Notes: a model not told the origin generated them from the sequence alone. A stretch of 58,006 nt of DNA from Spirogloea muscicola (GCA_009602725.1 WELB01000061.1:97230-155235), one strand, 5' to 3'; counted from the stretch's first letter, positions 31,395-42,190 are shown. A program made the numbers and translations.

Positions 31395-32143
31395 TGTAAC
31401 GTCCTCCCGTTTGTAGGAGCCAAACGGTTCCGGCAAGTGCGCTTCACGCGCGCTTCACGCGCATCACGCGCCAGTCACGCGCGCCACGCGCCAGTCACGC
31501 GCGCCACGCGCCAGTCCCCTGGACTGGTATCACATTGGTCAGGCTCGCGCCACGCGCAGCCCGCAGTATGCGCGGCCCGCTGTATCCTCATTGTGCGGGT
31601 CCGCTCTTCCAGGGGCCGGACCTTGGGGGCACCCCGCGCCAGTCACATCCCCATTGTACTGGTCCGCTCCTTCGGGGGCCGGACCTTGGGGCTACCCTCG
31701 TCTCACCTTTGGGGAGGGTGGCAGGTGGAACGCTATAAGTAGTAGTTGGCCGAGGCCAGACTCTTTAGTCGAACCACTGACGCTCAGAGAGGCGCACAGC
31801 CCTGCTTGCCTGCTGCCGCAGCCGCCGCCCCCAGCTCTGCTGCTGCCGTCTGCTGCCCAGCCCGTCGCCGCAGTCCGTCGCTGCAAAGATCGCTGGCTCT
31901 CCGTCAGTGCCACGGTTGCGCCCCAGCCAGCTAGGGCCAGCTACTAACCCAACCCTCTGTACAGTCGCCGCCTTCTGGCGGCGCCTCAGGGTAAGACTTC
32001 CGTTGTGCTATGTGATGCACTTGAGTACACCGTGTGCGTTGGCGATCCACTCTGTAGGGGGGTAGTTCCTAGACCCCCCAAGGTTCGAACTCAATCAGGA
32101 CGTACTAACCCCTAACTGCATGTATAAGGATCAGGACGTCACA
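31395..32143 (+). mobile_element. Solo LTR (LTR3 variant) with TSD CTGCT
   Basis: Starts TGTAACGTCCTCCCG and ends CAGGACGTCACA, 749 bp. Perfect CTGCT at 31390-31394 and 32144-32148. It carries many CACGCGCC repeats (31443-31515), the CCGTTTG...CAAACGG hairpin near its 5' end, and a tRNA B-box-like GGTTCGAACTC at 32082-32092. Confidence 0.92.
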
Positions 32144-32900
32144 CTGCTGGTTTTGTGTGGGTCTATGGACGCCAGGGACCAGGTGCAGCAGTTCAAAGCT
32201 GGTCTGCCGCCGCACATAGCGGCGCTGTCGCAGGTTGACAAGACCACTTTCCAGCCTGTGACGACTTTGGAAAAGCTTATCGAGCAAGCTCGCCATTCGT
32301 ACTCAATGTACCCTATTCGTAAGCGCTTCCTCCGGGAGGAAGACGGGGACAAGGCGGGGCCCTCAACCTCAAAACGCTTCAAGCCGAAGTCAGGCCTCAA
32401 GCCAGGTGGTAGGATTGGGCCATCATCACGGCCGCCGCCAGCCAAGGCTCCAGCAAGTTCGTCCCAGAAGAGGACAGAGCCTGCTACAGGTGCGGCCAAA
32501 AGGGCCACCGTATTAGAGACTGCCTGCAGCCTCCAACGTCAGAACCTACCAAGCCTGCATCAACACGCCCGAAGGGCTCGTGTAAGGGTAAAGGCAAAAG
32601 TAAGTGCCCCTCCCTTTCACCTTTGTGGGTGTTTCATCAGCATGATGTGGAAATACTGTTCAAACGCTTAGGACGAGAGTGTCCGCTGTCTGTTATGCCA
32701 GTATAACGCTCTGTGCATGCCCTTAAGCCGGCACTGGTGAACGAAAGTCCCCTTGTTGTGTGGGTTCCTTCCAATCAGTTGCAGAAAGCTGCGAGCATGA
32801 ATTTGAGCTGGATCAGTTTCCATGGTGCTAAAGAACCGGTTTTCTTCATTGTGCCGTGCAGTCGAGGAGTAAACCCTGAACCTCCGTCGGAGCTGATGTC
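32144..32900 (+). pseudogene. Gag of element F, C-terminal part with zinc knuckle
   Basis: MDARDQVQQFKAGLPPHIAA and LEKLIEQARHSYSMYPIRKR continue gag from before the solo LTR. CYRCGQKGHRIRDC lies near 32490-32531 in a shifted frame. The linker (LVVWVPSNQLQKAASMNLSW, VFFIVPCSRG) runs to about 32870. Confidence 0.82.
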
Positions 32901-33047
32901 GTTGTGTCGCCACATGGCGGAGCGGCCCCGAGTGAATTCGGGAGTTGAAAATGTAGTACGCCCCTCAAGGAAAGTGTTAATCTATATAGCACGGACTTTT
33001 ATTCTTACTGTAGTAAGTGCCTCGGCATTTGCTGCGCAGCGCCAACA

Positions 33048-36000
33048 GTGATGTTTTGAGGACTGGTAGCCGATTGGCGGGTCCAGATCCTTATAGATAC
33101 AGGGGCTACTGTCTCCTGCATCAATAAGGATTTTGTGAGCGACAAGGTTTTTGTTGTGATGCCCGTTGATATCTCTCAAGCTACATTAGCTAATGGACAA
33201 ATTGCCGAAGTCATGGGCTACTGTCGTGTCCCCATACGCATTCAAAATTATAAGACGGTTGTGTCTTGCCTTGTCATTGAGTTGGCACCGGGCTTTGATG
33301 TGATTTTGGGCGACGATTGGCTTTGTTCCCCTGCGGCCCTGCTCGACTTTGATGCGCGGACTTGCTCCGGTCAATGCGGTACTCGTAGTTTTGTATTGCA
33401 CAAAGACGTTCCCCGCGCACCACCATCCGTGAATGCTTCCTCTATCCAGCTGTCGGCTGTGCAGTTCAAGAAGCTCCTTCACGCAGAACCGGCTTCGCCC
33501 GTGTATCTGCTGGTGGTAATGAGTGTCGAGTCTCCCTCTGACTCAGAAGTAGTGAGTGATGTGGCCTCACATGGTCCGGTTCTCTCGAACTTGTTGGCAG
33601 AATTCTCGGATGTGTTCCCTGATGTTCTTCCAGACGGTCTGCCTCCTCATCTAGGCGTGGCTCACACAATTCCCATGGAGCCCGGCGCTGCGCCGCCGTA
33701 TCGTCCTATGTATCGACTGAGTCCTCTCGAATTTCGTGAGATGCAATCCCAAGTGCAAGATTTGCTGAAGAAAGGGCATATTGAGCCCTCCCAGTCGCCA
33801 TACGGTGCACCGATCCTCTTCGTCAAGAAGAAGGATGGTAGTCTTCGGATGTGCATCGACTATCGAGCTATGAACAAGCTCATCGTCAAGAACCGGTATC
33901 CGTTGCCGCGGATTGATGATCTGTTCGATCGTCTCTCAGGAGCTTAAGTTTTGAGCTCTCTTGATTTGCAAAGCGGCTATCACCAAATTCGCATCACCCC
34001 TGAGGACGTACCGAAGTCGGCGTTTCGTACGCCAATCGGTCACTTCCAATTTAAGGTGCTCAGCTTTGGCTTGACCAACGCACCTGCCACATTTCAGGCG
34101 GTAGTGACGAAAGTCTTTGGCCCCCTACCGTAAGATTTTGTACTAGTCTACTTGGATGACATTCTGGTGTTCAGTAAAACGCCGGAAGATCACGTGCGGC
34201 ACCTGCGGCAAGTGCTGCAGCTGCTCCGTGAACACAAGCTGTATGCCAAGATATCCAAGTGTGCCTTGAATCAGCACGAGCTGACATACTTAGGGCACGT
34301 GGTGGGCAAAGACGGGGATCGCGTCGACCCCAAAAAGACTGCAGTAGTAGAGGACTGGCCGGTGCCAAAGGATGTGCCAACGTTGCGTTCCTTCTTAGGA
34401 TTCGCGAATTACTTCCGCAAGTTCCTGCAAGGATACGGAAGGATGGCATCTCCTCATACGAAGGACGTGTCCTGGGGGTGGACGTCTGAGTGCCTGAAAG
34501 CATTCGAGGGTATCAAAGGGGTCCTCGTCAATCCACCCGTTTTGGCCTTGCCTCGAGAAGGCGTGCCATATGAAGTATTCTGTGACGCCTCATTGATCGG
34601 TATTGGTGCCGTTCTCTTGAGAGTCGCCTGCTTCTTCCAGCAGAGCGCAACTATACTACGGGGAGCAAGAGCTCCTTGCTGTTGTGCACGCCCTACGTGT
34701 GTGGCGATGCTATCTCGAGGGTGTTGAATCTACGGTCGTAACGGATCATCGCCCGTTGACCTATTTTCACACACAACAGCATTTGAGCAGGCGTCAAACA
34801 AGGTGGGCAGAGTTGTTGGCCATATTCGATTTCCAGTGGGTGTACCGCCCTAAACGAATGAATGTTGCGGACCGGCCGCAACATTGTAGGGGCTGATGTG
34901 GCGGCTGTCTTGCACGCTACAGGGGTTCAGATGGCAGACGTGCGGCCTACTCGTGGAGCTGCTCGGCAGTCCACCGCCAACCTTTCTGAGCTATATGTGC
35001 GTATTCGTAATGGGTATGGCACCGACCCATGGATTACAGATGCGACCAATACACGCACACTTATGTCTGACCAAGATTTTAGGTGGCGAGGGGACGCCAT
35101 TGCGGTTCCTGACTGCAATGCCCTACGAAGTACTATCATGCAAGAGATGCATGAGCCAGCCTACAGTGGTCATTTGGGTATGGGGAAAACAAATGAAGCT
35201 ATTCAGCTTCTCTTTTGGTGGCCTGGCTTAAAAGCCCAAGTACAGTCTTCTGTGAAGACTTGCGCCACCTGCCAGCGTAGTAAGGCACGCTCTCACAAGC
35301 CTGCCGGCCTGCTCCAACCTTTGGAGATCCCTCCGCGGAACTGGTCTGATGTCAGTGTTGATTTCATCACACAACTCCCCAAGACGAAAACAGGCTACGA
35401 TGCCTTTGTCGTGGTTGTGGATCGTCTAAGTAATATGGTGCATTTTGCGCCTACGACCACCAAAGTGTCCGCTCAGGAATTTGCTGGTCTCTTCGTGGAC
35501 CGTGTATGGAAACTGCACGGAGTGGCCGAGCGAATCGTGTCTGATCGCGACCCTCGCTTCACGGGTTACTTCTGGCGAGAAGTGTGCAGAATTATTGGCA
35601 CTAAGCAGTCCTTATCCACGGCATTCCACCCCCAAACCAATGGTCAGACCGAACGGATGACATGGGTATTGGATCGGGTATTGGAAGACATATTACGGCA
35701 TTTTGTGTAAACCCCAGCCAGACTGACGGGGATAAGTATCTCGCTCCCGCGGAATATGCGGTAAACAATGCCTTTCATGAGTCCACCAAGAACACCCCTT
35801 TCTTCCTTAACTACGGTCAGCACCCCCGAGCACCTTTGCAGGTGGGGAAGCCGGAACGCTTGTCGGCCGCAACAACCTTTACCGGTCTCCTCCTGGAAGC
35901 TCAGCGGAGGGCTAGGCAATGCTTGGAGATTGCCCAGCAACGGCAAAAGGAGTATGCTGATCGACGTCGTCGAGATATATCCTTCAATGTGGGTGCTCAA

Positions 36001-36445
36001 GTGCTCTTAAGCACGAAGCACCTCTCCATGCGAACTGTCGGCACGCCTAAATTGCTGCCAAAGTGGGTTGGACCCTTTCGTGTAGTGCGCCGTATTGGTC
36101 CGGTCGCATATGAGCTGGAAACACCGGTACACTGGAAGATCCACAAGGTATTCCACATGTCCCACCTCGAAGCAGTCCATTCGGATGGTCGTGTCCAACC
36201 GCCCCTACCTTCCCTCGTCGTTGCCGACGAGGAAGAATTTCAGGTGGAGGAGATCTTGTCTCACCACGACAAACTCCGTGGGCGACGTACCCTGTCAAGT
36301 GGCTAGGTTATGGACCTGAGCACAACACATGGGAACCGGCGGCCAATCTTGCCTATTGTCGCGCCGTCTCCGCAAGTATCTTGCCAAAGGGCATTCCCCT
36401 TTGCGTCGTAGAACAACACACCCCCGTCGAAATTAACCTCTTCGA
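33048..36445 (+). pseudogene. Pol of element F (PR-RT-RNaseH-INT-chromodomain), broken
   Basis: The protease has an intact DTGA ([14 protein letters not shown], about 33085-33126) but a TGA three codons in. RT spans about 33700-34400 with [13 protein letters not shown] and YLDD at 34149-34160, interrupted by TAA at 33945-33947 and 34131-34133. RNase H (FCDASLIGIGAVLL, GEQELLAVVHALRVW) spans 34570-34880 with a small deletion near 34620. The integrase zinc finger (CATCQRSK) is near 35270. The core keeps D, D, E (VDFITQ, SDRDPRF, NGQTERM) at 35350-35660. A 2-nt duplication near 35707 shifts frame. The chromodomain (EFQVEEILSHHDK, then shifted VKWLGYGPEHNTWEP) is at 36235-36345. The layout is as in the copy at 8136-11642; conserved parts read as the same family. 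Confidence 0.93.
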
Positions 36446-36487
36446 GTTCGTGGTGTCATGTCCTAGTTCCCGAGGACGTGAACATCT

Positions 36488-36500
36488 AAGTGGGGAGGAA
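36488..36500 (+). promoter_or_regulatory. Polypurine tract of element F
   Basis: AAGTGGGGAGGAA lies directly before the 3' LTR. The same motif precedes the LTRs at 11701 and 13094 and (inverted) 7383. Confidence 0.85.
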
Positions 36501-37422
36501 TGTAACGTCCCCGCTGTTACGGGACGCTTAACTCCGACTTAAGCGCTATTGTGTAACCACTGACGCCCACGTGCCTGACGCGTGCGACGCGCGTGCGATG
36601 CGCAAGCGACCTGCGCGAGGTGTCGCGCGGTGTGACGCGCCTGCTGACGATGTGACGTGCAGGCGCGCCGCCTCCAGCAGAGGTGGCGAACCTGGACTCC
36701 CAAAGCGGAGCTTCTCGGCACATTCCTGAATTTGCCGCCGTGCTCGCAATGACGTGTATGCAACACGTGTGGCGCGCCTGTGACGCCGCGCCACACCTGT
36801 GACTCACTGGTGGCGCCGCAAGCCGGCGCAGCAGGGCGCCGCTCGGCGGCGCTGCAGTCAGAGTGCCGCCGCAAGGCGGCGCTGCAGGGCGCCGCTCGGC
36901 GGCGCCGCAGGACGGCCGCCGCTTCCGGAAGGGAGCCGCATGGCCTGCCCGCGTACTAGATTCCCCTTGTCGGGCCCGCCTCCCGCAGGTGGGCCCTGAG
37001 ACGAGCCTCCCAGAGACCCCTGGGAAGGGTGGCACGTGAAGCACTACTAGTAGGGCTGAGAGCAGACTCGGGTCACGCGGTCAAACTCAGTGAAGCCCGC
37101 GAGAGAGAGGCGCAGCCCTGCTGCCGCCTGCTGCCGCAGTCCGCCAACGCAGCCCTGCTGCTGCCTGCTGCCGCAGCCCGTCATCGCATCCCGTCGTCGC
37201 GGATCTTCATCGGTTCTCTGTGAGTAAGACTGTGACTGCAGTCGCTGGCCCGTTCCTGAGAGGTGAGCTACTGCCTGTCGGCAGCGCCTCGGGCCAAGAC
37301 TTCCGCTGTGTAGAACACGTGGTGCTTCGCTTTGCTGGCGGTTTGTCTCTGAATCCCAGCGACCGAATCCAACAAGGACTAATTGACCCTTGACTGTGCT
37401 CCTAAGGGTCAGGAATGCTTCA
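36501..37422 (+). mobile_element. 3' LTR of element F (LTR4)
   Basis: Starts TGTAACGTCCCCGC and ends GGTCAGGAATGCTTCA, 922 bp. It is 76 bp longer than the 5' LTR, because a GGCGGCGCTGCAGGGCGCCG block is repeated near 36805-36925. Confidence 0.93.
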
Positions 37423-37427
37423 CCCTG

Positions 37428-37830
37428 CATGCCGTCCCTGAGAAGATCATGGGAATCCAGTCCTCTCGCCGCCGTGGGCACAACGGAGCATGTGGGCCGC
37501 CAGCTCCGCAGGGTCGGCATGGCGGGCACCGCATTGCATGACTCCAACGAGGCAGGGGGGGAGGAGGCGCAGAAGCCGGTGGGCCGCCGTCCTGTAGACT
37601 GCGTCAGGCATGGTGAGAGCCGCGTAGATGGGGAGCGGGGATACCCACGCCGCCACCCCGGGGGAGGAGGCTGAGAGGAGCTGGGCGCGCCCTCGAATGT
37701 CTTGCGGCGGAAGGCGCTCCACCACCCGGTCATAGGCCGCTTTGTCCACAAGCAAAAGAGAAAGCGGCTGCTGATATGAAGGATTCGGCTGTGGAAAGCC
37801 AGCCAGATACATACGAGTGTTTATGACGGA
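37428..37830 (-). pseudogene. LINE G, thumb-to-zinc-motif part (minus)
   Basis: The minus strand reads LLVDKAAYDRVVERLPPQD, IRGRAQLLSASSPGVAAWVS, YRTAAHRLLRLLPPCLVGV and a cysteine-histidine motif ending HMLRCAHGGERTG. These match 56420-56735 of the best LINE copy. It runs into the TSD of element F and continues at 29352. Confidence 0.85.
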
Positions 37831-37858
37831 GCAACAGGCTAGGCAGACAGGGCGCCCT

Positions 37859-38260
37859 TAGTACCCCCGTGTCAGCAGTAGGGCTGAGGGAAGGAAGAGC
37901 AACCCCCGCTGCGCAAGCCAGAGGCTGCTGCAAGGGCGCGACCAGCGCAGCGGTGCAAAGCAATCGCCTGGGACCGCTGTAGGCACATAGACAATCGCGT
38001 ACAGTAGCAGGACACAAGACCCAAAGGCACCGAGCCACCGGGAAGGGCTGCACCCTGTTCCCGGCGCCGCTGGTCAGCTTGAGAGGCCAGCAGCGAAAGT
38101 AACGAGGACCACCGACCCCCGTTACACCCGTGGATGTCCATGGCCAGGGGGTAAAAGGTATCATCCGCCGGGTGGTCCTTGTACTTGTGCAACTTCTTCT
38201 GTTCGGCCACCTTCACAGCAGAGTAGCGGGCCTGGGCCCGCAGGCCGGGGGTGTGCAAAG
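37859..38260 (-). pseudogene. Second LINE 3' end (minus)
   Basis: The minus strand reads HPADDTFYPLAMDIHGCNGG, RLSMCLQRSQAIALHRCAGR and, after a frameshift, PSALLLTRGY-stop (stop at 37859-37861). It lies immediately upstream of LINE G on the same strand, so two LINE copies are stacked head to tail. Confidence 0.8.
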
Positions 38261-38429
38261 GAACTACTAAGCAGCCGCAGGTCGAAGAAACTAGTCTCCT
38301 GGTAGCGGGTCCCCCCCATTTTTCTTCTTTTTCCTGGCGAGGGCCAGGGTCGTAGCGTCGGCTAGCGGGCGGTTGGGCGGAAGCGAGCAGGAATTAACCC
38401 TGGTCGGATATCTCGAGATACCACCAGTC
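38261..38429. other. Spacer with dispersed repeat
   Basis: No coding signal. Part (38365-38403) resembles 5208-5245. Confidence 0.4.
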
Positions 38430-38575
38430 AATCTGGCCGCGCTTTCTTTCTTTGTGTGCTTTGTTTTCTTAGCGCTTCCTCTGGCCCCCTTCTCGTACTT
38501 TGTTCATTCTTTTTTGGGCTGGCTTTTCCAGCCCCTATCCTCAATCGGCGAGCCCTTCTTCTTTTGCTTTCTAAG
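38430..38575 (+). repeat. LINE 3'-tail unit (plus)
   Basis: CAATCTGGCCGCGC, then TTGTTCATTCTTTTTTGGGC and the perfect hairpin GGGCTGG (38516-38522), CTTTT, CCAGCCC (38528-38534). It ends CTATCCTCAATCGGCGAGCC followed by TTCTTCTTTT. Confidence 0.85.
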
Positions 38576-38768
38576 GAATCCACAGGGTGGTAGCCACGAA
38601 GACCCAATCTAGAGACTGGTATGGTGCAGACGCAATGTCGGTAACAACACTCAGCGGGGGTGAATCATGCGGTGACTCGCTGGGAAGGGTGCAACCTGCC
38701 CTGGGCGAGCCGAAGGACCCCGGAGCGCCTGACAGTAACTCCCTGTGTCTACTGTACGGCCTTGATAC

Positions 38769-38936
38769 TGTAACGGGAACCACCCGCTAGCCCAAACGCT
38801 TGGTGCCCCACAGCAGGGGCACGGATTATGCCCGCAGGCCCACCTATGTACAGGTGGCTGTCGGCTGGACTGACGCTTTAAACAATTACGGTTATGTTAT
38901 GTCCTGACTCTTTACCGGAGGGGCGTGCCCGCTACA
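38769..38936 (-). mobile_element. LTR of element J
   Basis: On the plus strand it runs TGTAACGGGAACCACCC to GTGCCCGCTACA. Confidence 0.9.
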
Positions 38937-38949
38937 TCACCCCCCCCTT

Positions 38950-41060
38950 AGACTATAAAGGGGCGTCAGTCGGTGTCGCCGTTGTCGCCGTAGTCGTCGT
39001 CGTCGTCGGACTCGTTCCGTCGTCGTTGGAGTGGTCGTCGTTGTTTGGTGCCGGCGGGTCGTTCCGTCGGCGTTGGAGTGGTGGTCGTTGGCTGGTGCCA
39101 CCGGACCAGCCCCCCCTCCGTCCGCGGGGACGAGAGTGGGGTCGCGCAGCCGGTGGGGCTTCATGCGACTCACATGTGCCGTTTTGGAGGTGGGGCGACG
39201 GGGGTCCAGGCGCCGGCAGCAGTAGGAGACGGGCGCAAGCTGGGCAGTTACCTCGTAGGGCCCGTGCCAACGGGGGGCAAGAGCTTGGCCGCCAGGCCCA
39301 CCCGCCGGGTGGGGATGTGCAGGAGGCCCTAGTCCCCCACTAGAAAGGCGCGGTCGGCGTGGCGCCGGTTGTACCCTCGGGCCTGCCGGGTCTGGGCGTG
39401 GCGCAGCCGCTGAGCCACCTCCGCCCGGATGATGGGGGGGGGGGGCTGTGGCGCAGGTTCTGTTCCCACTGCAAGGCGTCGGGTGTCGGGCGGCCGCGCG
39501 GCGGCAGCCCCAGGGACGCCGGGAGCACCGGGCGCCGCCCGTACAGCGCGCGGAAGGGCGACAGGCCGGTGCTTTCATGGTCGGCGCAGTTGTACGCGGC
39601 CAGCAGCAGTGGGAGGTAGTGGACCCAATTGGTGTGCTCGGCGTTGACGTATTTGGCTAGCATGTCCTTGACTGTGCGGTTGAGCCGCTCCACAAGCCCG
39701 TCGGTTTGGGGGTGGTACGGCGTGGTGATCGTCCGCCAGACGCCCAGCTCGTTGCAGACCCGTTCCATGACGTTGCCGGTGAATTTTGTGCCAAGGTCCG
39801 TCAGGAGGCGGTGGGGGCACATGTGGTTGCACACCACATCGCGTATCAGAGACTTGGCCACGCTATCGGCGGTGGCATCGGGCAGGGCCGCGCTGATGAC
39901 CCAGCGGGTGAGGTAGTCGGTGGCAAGCACAACATACCTGTGGCCCCTTCCCGTCACCGGAAAGGGGCCCATTATGTCGCAGGCAACGACTCCAAACGGC
40001 GCGTGCACCGCGATGGACTGAAGCGGGCCCGCTTGCGGGGCCGGCGGGTCCTTGCAGGTGCCGCACGCGCGGCAGCTGGCGACGTAGTGGTGGACGCTCC
40101 CTGCGCATGCGCGGCCAGAAGCAGGCGGCGCGCAGCTTTTCCAGGGTTTTGTGGAACCCCAGATGGCCGCCGCCCAGAGGGTGGTCGTGGTGGGCGGCGA
40201 GGTACACCGCCTGCAGCGCCGCGGGGACGACCCACCGTAGCCCGCCGTCCGGGCCGCGGTAGTACAGGGTGTCGTCCACCAGCGTGAGGCGGGGAAGAAT
40301 GGGTCGCAAGGCCGGGGTTGCGCCGGCGGGGTCGGCAAGCGCCCGACGGGCAGCTTGGACCCACGCGTCGGTCGCCTGCCGGCGCGGACGGCCTCCGGGT
40401 CAGGAAGCTGCACCGCCTGCAAGGCGCGGGACAGCGCGTCGGCGGTGACGTGGCTGGTGCCCGGGCGGTGGCGGATGTCGAACGCGTAGGGCGCCAGCGC
40501 AAAGATCCCGCGCGCGACGCGGCCCTTGGGTTCTGGAGTGTCGAATAGCCACTGAAGCGCCGCGTGGTCGGTGACGATGGTGGTGCGGGTGCCGTGGACG
40601 TAGGCGTGGCACTTCTGCAGCGCCCAGACGATGGCCAGGCACTCACGCTCCGTGGCCGAGTAGTTGCGCTCCGGCTGCGTCAGAGAGCGGGAGAGGTACG
40701 CCACCGGCCGGAGCTCGCCGTCGTCGGTGGCCGCTTGGAGTAGGACGGCTCCGAGCCCGGTGTTGCTGGCGTCCGACTGGAGCGTGAAAAGCCGACCGAA
40801 GTTGGGGTGCCGGAGCAGCGGGGGGCTCGCCAGCGCGGCCTGCAGCGTCCTGAAGGCGCGCTCGCAAGCGGGCGACCAGCGGAACGGGGCATCCTTGCAC
40901 AGGAGCGCGCGCAGTGGGGCGGACGTCGTCGCGAACCCCGGGAGGAACCGGTGCTGGAACGCACACAGCCCGAGGAAGCGTTGTACCGCCTTGGCATCTG
41001 CGGGGCACGGGAACTTTCGCAGCGCGGCCCCCCGCGCCAGGTGGACGCGCCCGCGCTCCG
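38950..41060 (-). pseudogene. RNase H and integrase of element J
   Basis: Read on the minus strand from 41060: end of RT thumb (AALRKFPCPADAKAVQRFLG), RNase H (LQSDASNTGLGAVLL, ERNYSATERECLAIVWAL, TDHAALQWLF), integrase zinc finger (HLGFHKTLEKLRAACFWP in one frame, CRACGTCK in another), integrase core with D (CDIMGPFPV), D (LTDLGTKFTG) and E (GLVERLNRTVKDM), then a GPY-type C-terminus (PRWHGPYEVTAQL). There is no chromodomain. A stretch at about 40320-40105 is out of frame, yet the overall frame stays open because two shifts compensate. Confidence 0.87.
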
Positions 41061-41079
41061 ACAACCGGCGCTGGGCTGA

Positions 41080-42005
41080 CAACGACTTCAACGACGGCAG
41101 ACGGCCGGCCACCAACCGGCGGCCGGACAATGGCGGCTTCAGCGACGGACGCGAGTGCTGGGAGTGCGGGCAGCTAGGACACCTCCAACGACACTGCCCT
41201 AGGCGTAGGCACGAAATAGCATGTACCGTAGGGATAGGCAAAAAATACGTCACCAATGCTGACGAAGAACACCAATGGCCGGAAACGGCCCGGGGGGGGA
41301 GTAGCGCAGGTGCCTCCCTCCCCGGTAGCTTTGCAAATGTCGGCCCGTTGTGCGGACCCCGGTAGGACATTCGTGGTGCCCGCCAATTCGAACAATCGGC
41401 CATTGACCGTCCTCGTCGACACGGGCTCCACTATCACAACGGTCCGCCAACAGTGCCTTAGACAGTTGCGGCTTCCTCAAGATCCTGCTGCGCCCTTGCG
41501 CATCGTCTTCGGCAACGAGGACAACACCACCGTCTCCACATCGACACAGGCGACGCGCTGCCAGTGAAACTGCCAGAGCGCCGACGCTCCCCGGCGGAGG
41601 CCCACACCATCCGCCACCACGTCAACGACATGCTTCGGAAAGGCGTCGTGCGCCGCAGCTGCAGCCCTTGGGGCGCCAACGTAGTGCTCGCCCCCAAGCC
41701 CGACGGCAGCTGGCGGTTCTGCGTGGACTACCGGAAGCTCAACGACGTCAATAAAACAGACTTGTACCCGCTTCCGCGCATTGACGTCCTGCTCGATAAA
41801 CTCGGCGAAGCGCGCTACTTCACCACGATGGACCTCGCCGCCGGATACTGGCAGATCAAGCTCGCCGCCGGCGATGCCGAGAAGACCGCCTTCCGCACGC
41901 CGGGGGACACTACGAATTCGTCGTCATGCCGTTCGGACTCACCAACGCCCCGGCCTCCTTCCAGCGCCTCATGGACGAGCTGCTGGGCGACCTCGGCGGC
42001 TTCTA
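41080..42005 (+). pseudogene. Inverted block of element J: zinc knuckle, protease, RT N-terminus
   Basis: Plus strand: gag knuckle ECWECGQLGHLQRHCP (about 41152-41200), protease with VLVDTGSTITTV (about 41410-41445), then RT palm start ([53 protein letters not shown]) to [13 protein letters not shown] near 42008. The YxDD motif is missing, and a frameshift near 41908 follows FRTP. Between gag and protease, stops and shifts are present. Confidence 0.85.
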
Positions 42006-42022
42006 CCCCGGTTTTCCACCAA

Positions 42023-42190
42023 TGTAACGGGAACCACCCGCTAGCCCAAAAGCTTGGTGCCCCACAACAGGGGCACGGATTATGCCCGCAGGCCCACCTA
42101 TGTACAGGGGGCTGTCGGCTGGACTGACGCTTTAAACAATTACGGTTATGTTATGTCCTGACTCTTTACCGGAGGGGCGTGCCCGCTACA
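42023..42190 (-). mobile_element. LTR of element J
   Basis: Same 168-bp sequence as 38769-38936 with 3 differences. Confidence 0.9.

Larger units (their letters stand above)
29353..37422 (+). mobile_element. Element F: LTR-to-LTR chromovirus with TSD CCCTG
   Basis: An 8070-bp element with 5' LTR (29353-30198), primer-binding site, leader, gag, protease, RT, RNase H, integrase with chromodomain, polypurine tract and 3' LTR (36501-37422). The perfect 5-bp duplication CCCTG lies at 29348-29352 and 37423-37427. The flanking LINE G frame continues across the empty site, proving insertion into that LINE. A 749-bp solo LTR (31395-32143) later inserted into its gag. Multiple stops and shifts make it inactive. 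Confidence 0.95.
38769..42190 (-). mobile_element. Element J: gypsy element with 168-bp LTRs, internally inverted
   Basis: LTRs at 42023-42190 (5' on the minus strand) and 38769-38936 (3') differ at 3 of 168 positions by direct comparison. A 4-bp ATAC duplication flanks it (38765-38768 and 42191-42194). The minus-strand polypurine tract AAGGGGGGGTGA adjoins the 3' LTR. A plausible primer-binding site TTGGTGGAAAACCGGGG adjoins the 5' LTR (42022-42006). RNase H and integrase are on the minus strand (41060-39340), while the gag knuckle, protease and RT start lie between them on the plus strand (41080-42005): that block is inverted relative to the rest. Confidence 0.88.

Noticed and set aside
32082-32092. 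A tRNA gene around the B-box-like sequence
   Set aside because: No cloverleaf, anticodon stem or A box could be formed around it.
40100-41403. The start of the element J minus frame (41403-41060) as N-terminal domain
   Set aside because: That part is the reverse complement of the inverted plus-strand knuckle and protease block, so it is not real protein.
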